Assembly (NCBI GenBank): GCA_019055375.1
Contig: JAHQIW010000307.1
Span: 155,455 to 219,454 of the forward strand
Origin: Parelaphostrongylus tenuis
Lineage: Eukaryota > Nematoda > Chromadorea > Rhabditida > Metastrongylidae
Length of the DNA: 64,000 nt
Direction: 5' to 3'
Both the position numbers and the translations under genes were made by a program. The notes beneath the pieces were generated by a model. It saw only the letters and a list, made by a program, of their open reading frames with translations, was not told the origin of the DNA and ran no database searches. Shown piece by piece: positions 35,591 to 46,659 of this stretch (positions are counted from its first letter, which is position 1; the number at the start of each line of letters is the position of its first letter).

Positions 35591-36339
35591 ATTATTGTTA
35601 TACCGATTGTACTTTTTATTACATTGGAACCATCAAGAGCTGATGTATACTGCTTTTTAATATTAAGTGAAAATCGGGTGCATAAAAATTTTGAGGTTTC
35701 TTGTGAGGCGACTGATGACTGGCTATTGGTGAGGAGCACACATAAAGTGTATTATTACAGCACTTTGCACAAATGATTATCCGAATTTTTCGGAAGATCA
35801 CTTGGACTGCTTTTTTTCAGTTATTCCAATGTGTCTGCTGAAGAGACCAGCAACAACAAGTCATATGAGTAGAGTTGTCTATCGGCAGTAGAAATAAAAT
35901 AACAGGCCCCGAAGCATGATTGTTATGGTGAGATCTGACAGTAGTATTGCAGTTCTGCTACTTTATTTCCTTCAAATCATGGGGAGAATAAATTAAAACG
36001 GTCAAATTTCACAAGTCCTGATCTCTTTTTCTGTTTCTGACGCCTCAAAGGTTCTTCATGTGAAATATCATGTTACGCTTTCACGGTCTTCGTTAGGATT
36101 TCTAGGCGAGCTTTGTTCTTCAACATCGTTCGGAATACCAGTTCTGGATAGTGTTTGTCCTTTTCTCGCAAGCAGTTCCTTAGGTTCTTGCAAGATTTGA
36201 TTTCTACTTGTGACGTTGCTCACATGGTATGATTTTTTTTTTTTGATTAGATGCGGAGGAAAATGTGTGAGGGCTTACCAGATCTTTTCATTATTATTTG
36301 AACCAACTTGTCATGTGGTCTGGTAAGGGCTCTTGTACA

Positions 36340-36382
36340 GCCCGATACACGTGTTTCGTCCTTACATGCTCGTCGGCCGGGC
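36340..36382 (-). ncRNA. Hammerhead motif, family 2, decayed
   Basis: Helix I GCCCGG / TCGGGC pairs. The core is CCGACGA (U4 to C), and stem II is broken on its 5' side (GCA). GAAA, helix III and GUA are kept. Confidence 0.5.
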
Positions 36383-36744
36383 AGAACCCGTCGTCTTTCG
36401 ATCTTTTTATAGTCAGTTCTCTCGGGAGCCTTACAAGCTTTAGACTCTATGTCAAGTGAAATTTTCACTTAACACAGACTGTTGCGCACTCGATTGCTCT
36501 TTCGCTGGTCCTTTTTTCGTAATTGTACCTTCATTTCGAGTGCTCTGTATAGACTACGCTCAAATTTAAATAGATCCTTTCATTATTATTCAAACCAACT
36601 TGTCATGTGGTCTGGTAAGTTCTCTTGTGCAGCCCGAGTGCGCAACACTCTGTGTTAGGTGAAAATTTCACTTGACATAGAGTGTAAAACGTGTAAGGCT
36701 TCCGAGAGAACTGACTATAAAAAAATCGAAAGACGACAGGTTCT

Positions 36745-36787
36745 GCCCGGCTGACGAGTCTGTAAGGACGAAACACGTGTATCGGGT
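36745..36787 (+). ncRNA. Hammerhead ribozyme, family 2, apparently intact
   Basis: Helix I GCCCGG 36745-36750 pairs with TCGGGT 36782-36787 (two G.U pairs). Core CTGACGA 36751-36757, stem II GTC-TGTAAG-GAC 36758-36769, GAAA 36770-36773, helix III palindrome, GUA ending at 36781 (predicted cleavage after it). Confidence 0.5.
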
Positions 36788-37849
36788 TGTACAAGAGCCC
36801 TTACCAGACCACATGACATGTCGGCTCAAATAATAATGAAACGATCTATTGAATTTTGAGCGGTCTAAATAAAGCACTCGAAATAAAGGTATGCTTACTA
36901 GATCGTTAACATAAGTAGCAGTTACCTGGTCTTACACAATGGAGTAAGATTTCGTTGCAACTAGGCTTTTCCAGAGTTGTCGACTTCCATTATTTCGTAT
37001 CATTTGAGGATCCGTATTCAGATGTCGCATTCCTCAGCCTGGGTAACCTTAATGAGGAATGAGTCACGGTGACGTGGCTGACTATTAGTGGAAGCATATG
37101 GGAATCGACAGAAGTGACAGAAATTCCGATGATGAAGCGGTGGATACAGTTTTGTTCTTCTTTTTCCTATGTTTAGAGACTTTCTCCACAGATAGGTTGG
37201 AAAGTTTTTCAACCTGGTCGATCAGATCAGAAGTCAGTGTTCGTTTTGTCTGGTCAATACCTAATAATCAACAAACATGATACCCTTTGGCATGTCGGAC
37301 AATACAGGATTCTGAGCTTGTATGATAATTCTACGTGTTCGTGCTAGTGTAAATAGTGGTCGTATTCCATATTTCTTTGTACAAACTTGTTTATATGGTT
37401 GCTACTTTCCACTGAGATTTGTGAGAGCCATTTTTTATTTGAAAAACCTTTTATTTTTTTGAAATTTTTTCCTAGAAAGCTTTAATAACCCCATGATTAC
37501 TGAGCTTACAATTTAGACGACTATATTATCGAAAGCAGGTCTTGACTAAATGACCCGAATTTTGTTATTTTCAAGCTTGATCTGTGCCACTTTGCAACCA
37601 TATATCTAAGTTAACTCGAAAGTGCTATACATGAAGAGTAGGGCGGACATATTAGGCTTAGCGAAAATTAATGTCGATTTGTAGCTTCATTTACCTCTAG
37701 TACGTCTCAGCAGCACTTTTTTCTTCGGAACATGCACTTTTATACATTATTACAAAACTTATTTTATCCTCTTTCACTGCGGAAAATTGAATCACAGCAT
37801 GCCTTGTGTCATTGATAATTTAAGTACAATTTCAGATGTCAAAACAGAA

Positions 37850-38670
37850 GTGTGGACGAGTCCACTTCTACGACATCAAACTTTCACGTACTCTACGTGA
37901 ACGGTTCGAATCGTCAGTGGGATTTAGGACACGGAATGTGTTAATCAACATATAGTTCAACGTCGATTTGAAAATATTCTTGTGACAAATCTGGCCTCGA
38001 GGATGAGAGCGGTCGCCAAAGTTTTTCGCTACTGACAACGATATTCCAAAGACTTAGCAAGAAGCAATTACAGACATAGCTGTCTGCGATCCTGTAGAAG
38101 AATTTCCAATATTTAGAATTTTCGCGTTAACATCTCAGCCATAAAGGGACGTTAAGGAATCTTAATAGATAGACACACACGAATTGAGTGACAATCAAAG
38201 ATTTTGTCATTTTGAAATGTCGTCAGCGCATCTTCTACGTGTCTGGAACGACCAGTTTGTCGAACGTATTATGGCGTAAAACGAGAAACCCTCTAAATGA
38301 ATTGAAGACGATAGGCTGATTGGTGATTGGGCCAGATGAAGTTCTTAAACACTTCCCAAAACCTAAATTGCACCAGAAAATTGCAATTGCATCATGCCGA
38401 CCGTTCGGTGGTTTACGGCTGATTCCATCCATAGCAGCTCCATAAATCGACCGTGAAACGACTATGCCAACGAAGTACATCGAGTAAATTGGCAAATTAC
38501 ACCACAAACTCAAACGTATGCGTCGGTTAACAGAAATCGGTGTGCCCTCCGCGATTAAACGCAGCGACACGTCGCACTACTACCGACGTTGCAAAGTTGA
38601 ATGATCTGGGCTGGAAAACTGTCACATACAACAAACTCAACTGTACCCTTGCCTACCGACTTCAAACATT
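37850..38670 (+). pseudogene. Mariner remnant, frameshifted throughout
   Basis: Fragments DKSGLEDESGR (linker), KLNDLGWKTVT and PTDFKHFDS fall in mariner order but in different frames with stops. Confidence 0.5.
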
Positions 38671-39189
38671 TTGACAGCTAACTAAGCGAAATTAGAAACT
38701 GAGCAAAGTATAAACCAAAATCGAAAACATTGTCTCCTCCAAAAGTCCCGAACTCTTAGTAGTTGGTGTAAATACACTTTTTTCTAAAGATAGAAATGTT
38801 TAGAGTGCAAGTAATCTTCATATCGATCAATAAAATTTATTACAAATTGAGATATTCCATCTTAAAATTGCAAATTGAAACTCGGCATTTAAATTTGAAA
38901 GACTGACGATTAGCGGAGGCACCTCTTGAACACTTTATCAGGCAGGTGTCACTAGAGCCAAACGTAATTAATCCATAAGATCGACTGTTTTCAAAACCTC
39001 GCAATAAACATTCGGAATAAATCCAAGAAAGAATGTCTAAAGCTTTAGACATTCTTTTTTGGAATTATTCCAGACGTAATTGTCTGTCGAATTCGTTAGA
39101 ACTCCTGGATGGTCATCTTTGCAAGGGCCCGATGAAAACGTAAAGGATATAAAGTATATAGAGCTTAAGCTTCCCTGACCATATATTTT

Positions 39190-39680
39190 TACTTCATCTC
39201 ATTCCTTCATTTTTATTTGAGCCAACATGTCGTGTGGTCTGGTAATGGGCTCTTGTACAGCCCGATACACGTGTTTCGACTTTACAGTCTCGTCAGTCGG
39301 GCAGAACCCGCCGTCTTTCAATCATTTTTAGCCAAACATCTCGGGAGCCCTACTCTTCCCACAGAAAGGTATTGAAGACGAACGCTTTGCACTGTATTTC
39401 AAGTGAAATTATCACCAAACTTATAGTGGTGTACACTCGATTGCTTTTTGGCTGGTATTTTTACCATAATATAACTTTATTTGAGTGCTTTATTAAGACC
39501 AAGCTCAAATTTCAACAGATCCCTTCATTTTTATTTGAGCCTGAAAAAATTGTATCGGGCTATGAAAGTATCGGGCTGTACAAGAGCCATTACCAGACCA
39601 CATGACGTGTTGGCTCGAACAAAACCGAAGGGATTCTCCTGAATTTTGAGCGTGGTCTCAATAAAACACTTAAAATAAGG
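39190..39680. mobile_element. Family-2 hammerhead element, inverted arms
   Basis: Left arm minus with an intact ribozyme; right arm plus (about 39560-39680) truncated at the cleavage site, keeping TATCGGGCTGTACAAGAGCC. The order is the same as at 36.3-36.9 kb, including the partial second left arm (39481-39541). Confidence 0.5.
39260..39302 (-). ncRNA. Hammerhead ribozyme, family 2, apparently intact (best copy)
   Basis: Minus strand: helix I GCCCGA / TCGGGC has six Watson-Crick pairs; core CTGACGA; stem II GAC-TGTAAA-GTC; GAAA; ACACGTGT; GUA. Stem II carries A-U where the copy at 36745 has U-A in the middle pair, and helix I has A-U where that copy has G.U, so pairing is conserved while bases differ. 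Confidence 0.5.
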
Positions 39681-41543
39681 ATATAATGCTTCATATTAAT
39701 GTTGCATGCTAGCAGTTATTAGAATGAAGGTTTCTACGGAGATCACTGTTGGTCTCCAGCCAAGATTAGTCTCTAAGAAAAATCAACATCCATACACTGT
39801 GCGTAATTAGCCAAGAACACGGAATTCGTCACCTTTTCGCATATTTGAAAGGATAATTTGCCTTCGGTTTGTTCCTACTGTCTGTCATGCCGATGCACAC
39901 TTCCCCATATGCGATTAAGAAAGCTATAATAGGTATGCTTGAAGGAATCGTTGTCAAGCAAGTCTCAGCACTTGTGACACTCGCTTTATTCTTCCGGAGC
40001 CGTCATTAATCCAGTGATCAGATTAGTGCAAGGGTTCGGCTCTACGTTTACGTTCTACAAGCTTCTCCCATCAAACTGTTAATTGATAGTCGAGCATGAA
40101 CGTTCCCCGAACTCGAGAGTGCTTGACTAGGACGTTCTAATGCTGTTAAATGAAGGTCTTTGTGAATTGGAGGGAAATTAGTTGTATTGCGACCCCTGAT
40201 CTTTTCGAGACTATAAGAATTTTTTTAAAGGTAATGAACCTTGAGATTCGTTGACGGATCACTCGGGGATAATGTTGGAAGCCGAACGGAAGATATTCCT
40301 CCACAAGTTTTTGTACTGCCTTTTCCATGCGCAGCTTAGGTATACTTGAAAATTTTCAGTGCTTCACTATATCCTTGTCAGTGTCTTATACCTGAATTGG
40401 CCACTTCATTTTTTTACCATGCCACAGCTTTGAAACTCGACAAAATTGCTATCAAAATGAAGTGGATGATTGAATAGAACTGGTTGGCACTTTCTGGCAT
40501 TATCGCTATGACTCCGCTTTTTCGCAGAGTGGGCGACGTCCAATTTGTCGCTGTGCTCACTGTGACATCTATACAGATCACGCCGTCCGCTTCTTAGCCA
40601 CTTAGGCATTCAGTGACTTCTGGTGTTTTTTGTTATATTTCCGTACTATAGTGGCCTTTCTTAGTGCTCTGGACGAATTTCCGCGCTTCTCGTATCCTAT
40701 ATATGCTCAATGTCACATTCACTCTCCAATGTTTCTGCCATATATACAACTCCTGAGGTAAAGAAAAACACTCATCCATCTATGCTGTCATGCTGCTCTC
40801 AGCATTTAATGAAATTTCATGAGTAGTTCAGGGGATGTTACGAGGTTTGCCTTTAGTTTTCATATCTTCTCATTCCATATAATACCTAGAACCCATCATT
40901 ATTGATGAAGATTAGAAAACAGCGAAGTGCTTGTTAGAAATGATAATGATACACATAACATGCGATATCACGTCATGGAGGAAGAATTTCCGTGCCTCTT
41001 CACTGAACACACTTTCTAGACCACCGACTTCCTTTAACAGCAATGATTTCTCGCCGGAAATAGTAGATTAAGTAAGAAATCATCAATTAGATAGCTTCCC
41101 AACAAGACGTCCGTCACGGGATCTGCGTTAGATAAGCTACGACTAATTGTGAATTTTTATAATAGGTTGGGGAAAAAGTTTTGAGAAAATACTTGTAACT
41201 TTTCTGCATGTCAGCCATTTTTTTTCTGTTTTTGGGCTCATTTGAAAGCCTTCTTCTCCCGCGTTTATCAGTATAAAAATTTACCTACATATTTTAAGAT
41301 GGAGTTAAAAAGCGAGCAAATTAATTTGTTGTTGATGCGCGATTAGCTATTGGGTTCAAATGCAACGGTGGCAAGTGAACGCATCAATCTGGCTTCGGGC
41401 GAAGTTTATTATATCAGCTTCTAATAGTTTATATTATGTATTAGTTATATATATATATTATTATATTATACACACATATTAGTTTCGTCTTTGTTCGGAT
41501 GTAATGGGTGCTGATAAGGATATGTTTTGAGCTGATAGGTCTA

Positions 41544-41591
41544 ATGGTATACAGGGGCCTGTTTCGTCCTATTGGAGCTCATCAATACCAC
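41544..41591 (-). ncRNA. Hammerhead motif, family 3, one core change
   Basis: Helix I GTGGTA / TACCAT, core TTGATGA (C3 to T), stem II with TCC-AATA-GGA, GAAA, helix III CAGG-CC-CCTG (a real hairpin here), GUA. It is in the left arm of the 41.5 kb foldback. Confidence 0.5.
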
Positions 41592-41715
41592 CCTCCCTCG
41601 ACTCAGCCAATCCCCTGAGGTCAAATAATCCTCTCAAGGAACTGAGGCAGAGCAAAGAATTGTTGACCTTATTGACGATTAATTGACCTTAGGGGATTGG
41701 CTGAACCGAGGAAGG

Positions 41716-41762
41716 GTAGTACTGATAGTCCCAATAGGACGAAACAGGCGTCTGTATACCAC
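41716..41762 (+). ncRNA. Hammerhead motif, family 3, core one base short
   Basis: Reads CTGATA where CTGATGA is expected, then stem II GTCC-CAATA-GGAC, GAAA, helix III CAGGCGTCTG, GUA and TACCAC, which pairs in five of six positions with the 5' side. Stem II resembles the well-known schistosome hammerhead. Confidence 0.5.
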
Positions 41763-44270
41763 TAGACCTATCAGCTCAAAACATGTAATATCCTTATCAG
41801 ATTATACCATTTTGGGGGTCTATAAAAAGCGGTCGATAGAAGAGGTGTAATAGGTGCATAAGTTAATGTTTTGCAAGCATTTTCTCAGAACTTTTTCTCT
41901 AATCTATTGAAAGGCTTCTCTGCAGCAAAATAAATCACCGAAAAGAGTATGACACATACGGGTGCCATGGCGACCTCGTCGCGAGAGTTTTGAGACATGT
42001 TCCGGATTGGTGTTTTCTTCGAAGGCATCTTAAACTACTTTTGGCATTTTCGGACTCAAAATGGATAAGATTCAAGGTGTTCATTGCAGGGAAACTTTGA
42101 ATACTGTTCGTGACCCCGCGAGTAGAGGTAACGCTAACAGTTGTTTATTCCTGAAAACTGTCATCACAATTCAACTGCGATGTAGCAGCCCATTTGCAAG
42201 AAAATTCTCCTTCCACGCATTAATCTTAATGTTTCCCCACTTTTTATGTTCTATTACCTACATTTAATATGTTTTCAACCGCATCTAATCTTTTGTCGAT
42301 TGCTTGCAATGCATGCATTAAGTCACTTTCTTCACCACAGCGAAAAGGGCAAACAGATTAGAAAAAAAAAGCTTTATATTTGCACTCAGAAAACATAATT
42401 CCATAGGTATGTACATTCCTTCATTCAGTAACAGCCAACTGATGAACATATCACAACAAAGTTCATGAGGTTTTCGGCATAATAACGAAGACGAAAAGAA
42501 AATAGAGAGAAATTGACAGTTGGAGAGTATGGAATGAAGTAAATAGCAAATCTTCTGCGAAATAACTCTATCATATAACTGCTGAATTGGGGCTTCTCGG
42601 ATTCGAAGACAAAAACTGGATACGATAGCTGTAGGTTGAGTGGACGAGGGTCAAATAGGGTCGGCTTTGCGGATGGCTGATTTCGGAAGGTGGATTTGTT
42701 GCCCGTTATCCCACGAAACAATACAACATTGATCGCCCATTAGCTGGAATATCATTTAATAATTATAGGAGTGTTATTAATCGTTAAGAATTGATTAATC
42801 CTTCGGGAATGATGTGCATTTTATTGCATTTGTAGCATCGCGTGGGTGGATGGATGCATTTAGTGAGCTCATAATTTCATCACCTGCAACAGCTGTGCTG
42901 TCGTTGATTATCATGTATCATGAGCTGGCGCCGATAAGCTTCAATATATCTAATATTGCAGCGCACTTTCGCTTAGTGTTATCAAATTGTAATATAAATC
43001 GAATTTTTGAGAGTTTCGACATTATAACCTGAGATGTCGAAATAGTAAATTAGAAAGAGCCAATGCTACAACTTCATACTAGCTAGTGGCGCAGCGTAAA
43101 GGGCTCTAACATTCCTAAGGTATGGACAAAGAGAATGAACGGTGCAGCGTATTAGACTTCAAAAATACGGAAGCTAGTCGGATGTCCTTGTACTATTGGC
43201 GAAGATGGAAAGTAGGCAAAAACAAGTATAAGTGTTTCAAGAAGTTCCAGTACTCTCTCTTTAACAATCTCAATCGCCTTGGTGCATTTGAGAAATATTG
43301 GAAAGTCGAAGAATTTTGATAATGAGTGCTGTAAAAATTGAATGATCGTCTTTACAACGGCACACGTCCCCCTACCGACACTTCAACGTTGTACACGTTA
43401 GGTTACGAATCTCTATCTTCTCGCACCATACTTGCCCTTCTCGCCAACCGAATATCGCCTTCGTTAAGTATTTCAAGAATGTCCTGCGCGAGAAAAAGCT
43501 TTACAAACAAAGCAGATCCCAGAACTGTCTTCAACGACTTCATTACCTTCTGAAGACTAGTTTTACAACTGAATAAAACTTTTCTTTTCTCATTGGAAGA
43601 TGGCAGATTCCAACAGCTTTTATAATATTAACATTCATTCTGGAACGAGATAGAGTTTGTAGGTTGAAAATACTGCTCTAATTTTCAAACCAATTAGATC
43701 AGGTGTGTAGAAACACTCTGAAGATCACCGTTTTACATACAAGGTAATGAGAAAAATTGCTTTTCTCTCAACATATTTTCTTCTGGACTGTGGTATCACT
43801 GAGCAAGCCTTTACCATAAATTGAGATATTTTGCACACCTCTTCTTGCTTTCTACCTTGGCTCAAGGACTTTCATTCACAGTTTCTGTCAAAAAAGTGTT
43901 GTGCTCTTACCCAATCGCCGCCAGTGTAATATTTCTAGCTTTATTTCTTCAATCTGCTATAAGTTTTCAACCAGCTACAATAAACTCATTTGGTAACAAC
44001 TATCCAATAATCGAGTTTACGCAGCGCTATGCAATAAAGTGCCACTTCCTCATCAATATATTATCACTAACTAGTTCTTCACCCTTCATTATGGGAATAA
44101 ATAATATCAGCTTTCTTACCTTTTACAACACTGTTAGTAAGCTGAAGAAAAAATTCTGCCAAATTACCTAGAAAAAATGATTTCTACACATTTGTTTTGT
44201 GCGAATTTGGGTTCATCATAAAACTCGTTTTCTTGCGCATCGAACGGTCATTTGTCTACACAGCCTTTAG

Positions 44271-44420
44271 AATGGAACTATCCAAGGAGGAAATTCGTCT
44301 GCTCTCCCAGTTACACTCAAAAAGGTGTCAACACTTTTGTCGATCATCGACAAATCTGCAAGGTTTGTGGTGAGGAAATTTGCGATGTTCGCAAGGATAT
44401 GTAGCTGAATTGTCTTGATG
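44271..44420 (+). pseudogene. Mariner N-terminal fragment
   Basis: MELSKEEIRLLS then, after a frame change, KKGVNTFVDHRQICKVCGEE, which fits the mariner pattern ...F..G....THR.IC.VYGE. Short and without ends. Confidence 0.5.
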
Positions 44421-44696
44421 TGGAAGAAGACTACTCCGACATCAGCCTTTTGTTTGAACTTGACTGGTGTACAACTAAATTTTTTCTCTGCATTTTAAAA
44501 ATAGCTTAAAGCAGAAAACTTTTTTACTACTGTTTCAAACTAGGAACTGTAGGAATATTCCGATACACTTTGATGTCATCATCAGTTTTTCCGTATCAAG
44601 TAATTAGCTAAGTAACTGATTGACTTCATTCGGTATTCTGTTCCCTCTCACCAAAAACAAGTCCGTGCGATGCCACTACGAGACGGAGAAAATAAC

Positions 44697-46651
44697 CTGA
44701 ATAATTTCGCCTCGCATAACAAGCATGTGGTGTCTCATTGGTTCCCATTCATCGTAGTTGATGTCGTAATGGTATGAGCACTTCAAGTCCTGGTATTCTT
44801 CACAACCGATACACTTGGCCATCGTGTGGTTGTTCCTGAATGTTAAATTATAACACTCTAGAGTACTTCTAACCTAGTTTGATAATCGCCGCAAATCACA
44901 AATTGCCCGATTACCGATTATTCGAGTATTCAAGTAAAGAAAGTGGAATTGTTGAGAAAGGAACGAAAAATTACAAACATTTATAGGTTCTTGTTTTTCA
45001 TAAGGGGGCAAATGAAAAGCTGACCTCATGCGCTGGACTAGAACTCTCATAAGGGTATTAGTAAGCATTCGAAAGCTGAGACTTTTGGCTACAGTCCCAC
45101 ATTGCTGGCTTTTCAGAACACCCTTTAATAACGCTTCAAAATTCAAAATAAAACTAGCATCAAACGCCCATAGTTCTCGCCGAAAAGAGCTTATTCATTG
45201 GGCTATTAGTAATCATTCGATAGCGCAATCGTTGCTGATTTCAATGCCGTGCTTATCCTGAAAAGACCGTTCTTCTCAAACGCAGCAGGTAGACTAATTT
45301 GAAGTCGCATGTGCGACCAAGGGGGTTTTTAGCCAATTCACATGACGCTGGGATTAGGCGGCCACGTGCGCAGACGCGATGCCGTAGTGCAAAGATCGAT
45401 CATCGCCTCAGCGCACGTGATCATCTTACCCAGTGGCACGTGAATTTGCCAAAAACCACCTTGGTGGTACACATGCAAATTCAAATTATTTCACCTGTTG
45501 CGTTGCAGTGAAATGGTCTTTTGAGATTAAATGCACGATATTGGAATCAGAAACGATTACGCTATCGCATGATTACTAATAGTCCGAAGAAAGAACTCTG
45601 TCCGGCAAGAAATCGCGCCTCTAACGCAAGGAATCTCGTTCTGTAACAACGCCAAAAAGGTTTTTTCGAAAACCGGCGATGTGCCCTGTAGCCAGAGGTC
45701 TCAGCTTTTGAGTGATTTTCAACACTCCTATGAAAAGTTCCTATCCAGCAAAGAGATCGGTTTTAATTTGTCCCTTATAACCGAAAAAAACCCATTTATA
45801 CAAATGCATTATGTACTATGACTAGATCACGACGACAATGTTTGCTTCGGAGAATCTAAATCCTACCTATCATATATGAATGGCAACGTCAGAGAATCAT
45901 CTACCATATACCTGAAATGTTTTATGAGTTTTAGTGTCCATTCTTCCTAAATGGTTTGCTGTGAATGATTTTGCTGATTTTGCTAAAAGCACTCTCCACT
46001 GAAGTTACCTCACAAAAGACCTCCAATAGAGGCCAACTGCATCTCTTTTCCACTGAATCTCATCCCCGACGGTGAGTATTTGAGGTAAACACATCTCGAC
46101 TAGTCCAGGAAGATTGTAAAACTGAATATTCTTGTATGATAAGAAACGGCTAGTGTGAATGAAATACTTGTCAAGTTTTACAAGTCTAGAAAAACAGATG
46201 AACTACAAGCGAGCGTTTTTTTTTTGAACAGCTAATTGATTTTACTACATACATCTCAGGTACCTGTGCTTCTCTCCGTATTTCTTCACATACATCTCTA
46301 TCCAAAGGTACGTTGAACTCGTCCCCATCTCGCAAATAGTTTAAAATCTGCGTATTTTTTCATCCAGTTTCAGTTCTCTTGATCAAAAACGGTTTCAATC
46401 GTTGCGAAAAATTCCCACCTTAGAAAAGTGAGTTGGGTCGCGATCGATAATAATTCTCCATGACCTCTCCAACGCTCAGCGACCATGGTAGAAAGCACCT
46501 GAGAAGAAAGTAAAAGAAAGACAATGGGACGGAAAACCTTATGACTCACAGTGCCTTCGATTTTTGTAAGCGTTGAAAGTGTCGTTTCAAAAATTGTCCC
46601 ACCAAGGTTGAGTCGTATTCTTTCACCCAATGACGACGACGGACCTTCCAT
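44697..46651 (-). CDS. BTB/T1 (KCTD-like) domain protein, 3' end not found
   Basis: Six exons in order: 46651-46550 (ATG preceded directly by CAG), 46498-46419, 46347-46264, 46121-46009, 45911-45867, 44835-44697. The T1-type BTB fold begins IRLNLGGTIFETTLSTL and continues with IDRDPTHFSK, ILNYLRDGDEF and FYNLPGLVEMC. These motifs mediate oligomerisation, and in many KCTD proteins link to cullin-3. The later part has VGDEIQW, SFVRYMVDDSLTLPFIYDR and a cysteine cluster CIGCEEYQDLKC. Exon 2 is one base short: the frame breaks at GAATTATTATCG, where one more T would give ELFIDRDP and restore phase. A TIR element (44990-45795) sits in intron 5. No stop exon was found below 44697, so the C-terminus is open. 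Nematodes carry many BTB paralogues, so no symbol is given. Confidence 0.5.
44990..45795. mobile_element. Non-coding TIR element, family W, in BTB intron 5
   Basis: Ends near TTTTCATAAGGGGGCAAATG and its inverse near 45772-45790. It carries the family block TTAGTAAGCATTCGAAAGCT and the GCCAGAGGTCTCAGCTTTTG right part. Confidence 0.5.
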
Positions 46652-46659
46652 CTGATGGA

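Larger units (their letters stand above)
36262..36890. mobile_element. Family-2 hammerhead element, inverted arms
   Basis: Left arm minus (36262-36540), a second left-arm start (36541-36630), then right arm plus (36631-36890). The arms share GTCATGTGGTCTGGTAAG, the ribozyme and the CAAGTGAAATTTTCAC block. The partial second left arm suggests internal rearrangement or template switching. Confidence 0.5.
31994..37840. other. No gene supported; repeats and unassigned sequence
   Basis: Holds a tRNA-like repeat (32264), a SINE (32725), a C-run (33582-33600), the family-1 and family-2 foldbacks and a tRNA-like head (35515). The rest, including 35600-36260 and 36900-37840, shows no family I recognise. 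Confidence 0.5.
41500..41815. mobile_element. Family-3 foldback element with a hammerhead in each arm
   Basis: Near-perfect inverted repeat, starting GATAAGGATAT and closing around the AGCCAATCCCC/GGGGATTGGCT block, with an AT-rich centre. It is inserted inside a mariner remnant with recognisable ends. Confidence 0.5.
41162..41908 (+). mobile_element. Mariner remnant with terminal repeats, interrupted by foldback element
   Basis: Left end AATAGGTTGGGGAAAAAGTT, right end near 41880-41908 its inverse with few changes. A start MELKSEQINLLLM follows the left end, then GSNATVASERIN, as in mariner N-termini. Most of the transposase is gone. Confidence 0.5.

Noticed and set aside
38235..38570. 111-codon minus-strand open frame
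   Set aside because: Antisense to a mariner remnant.
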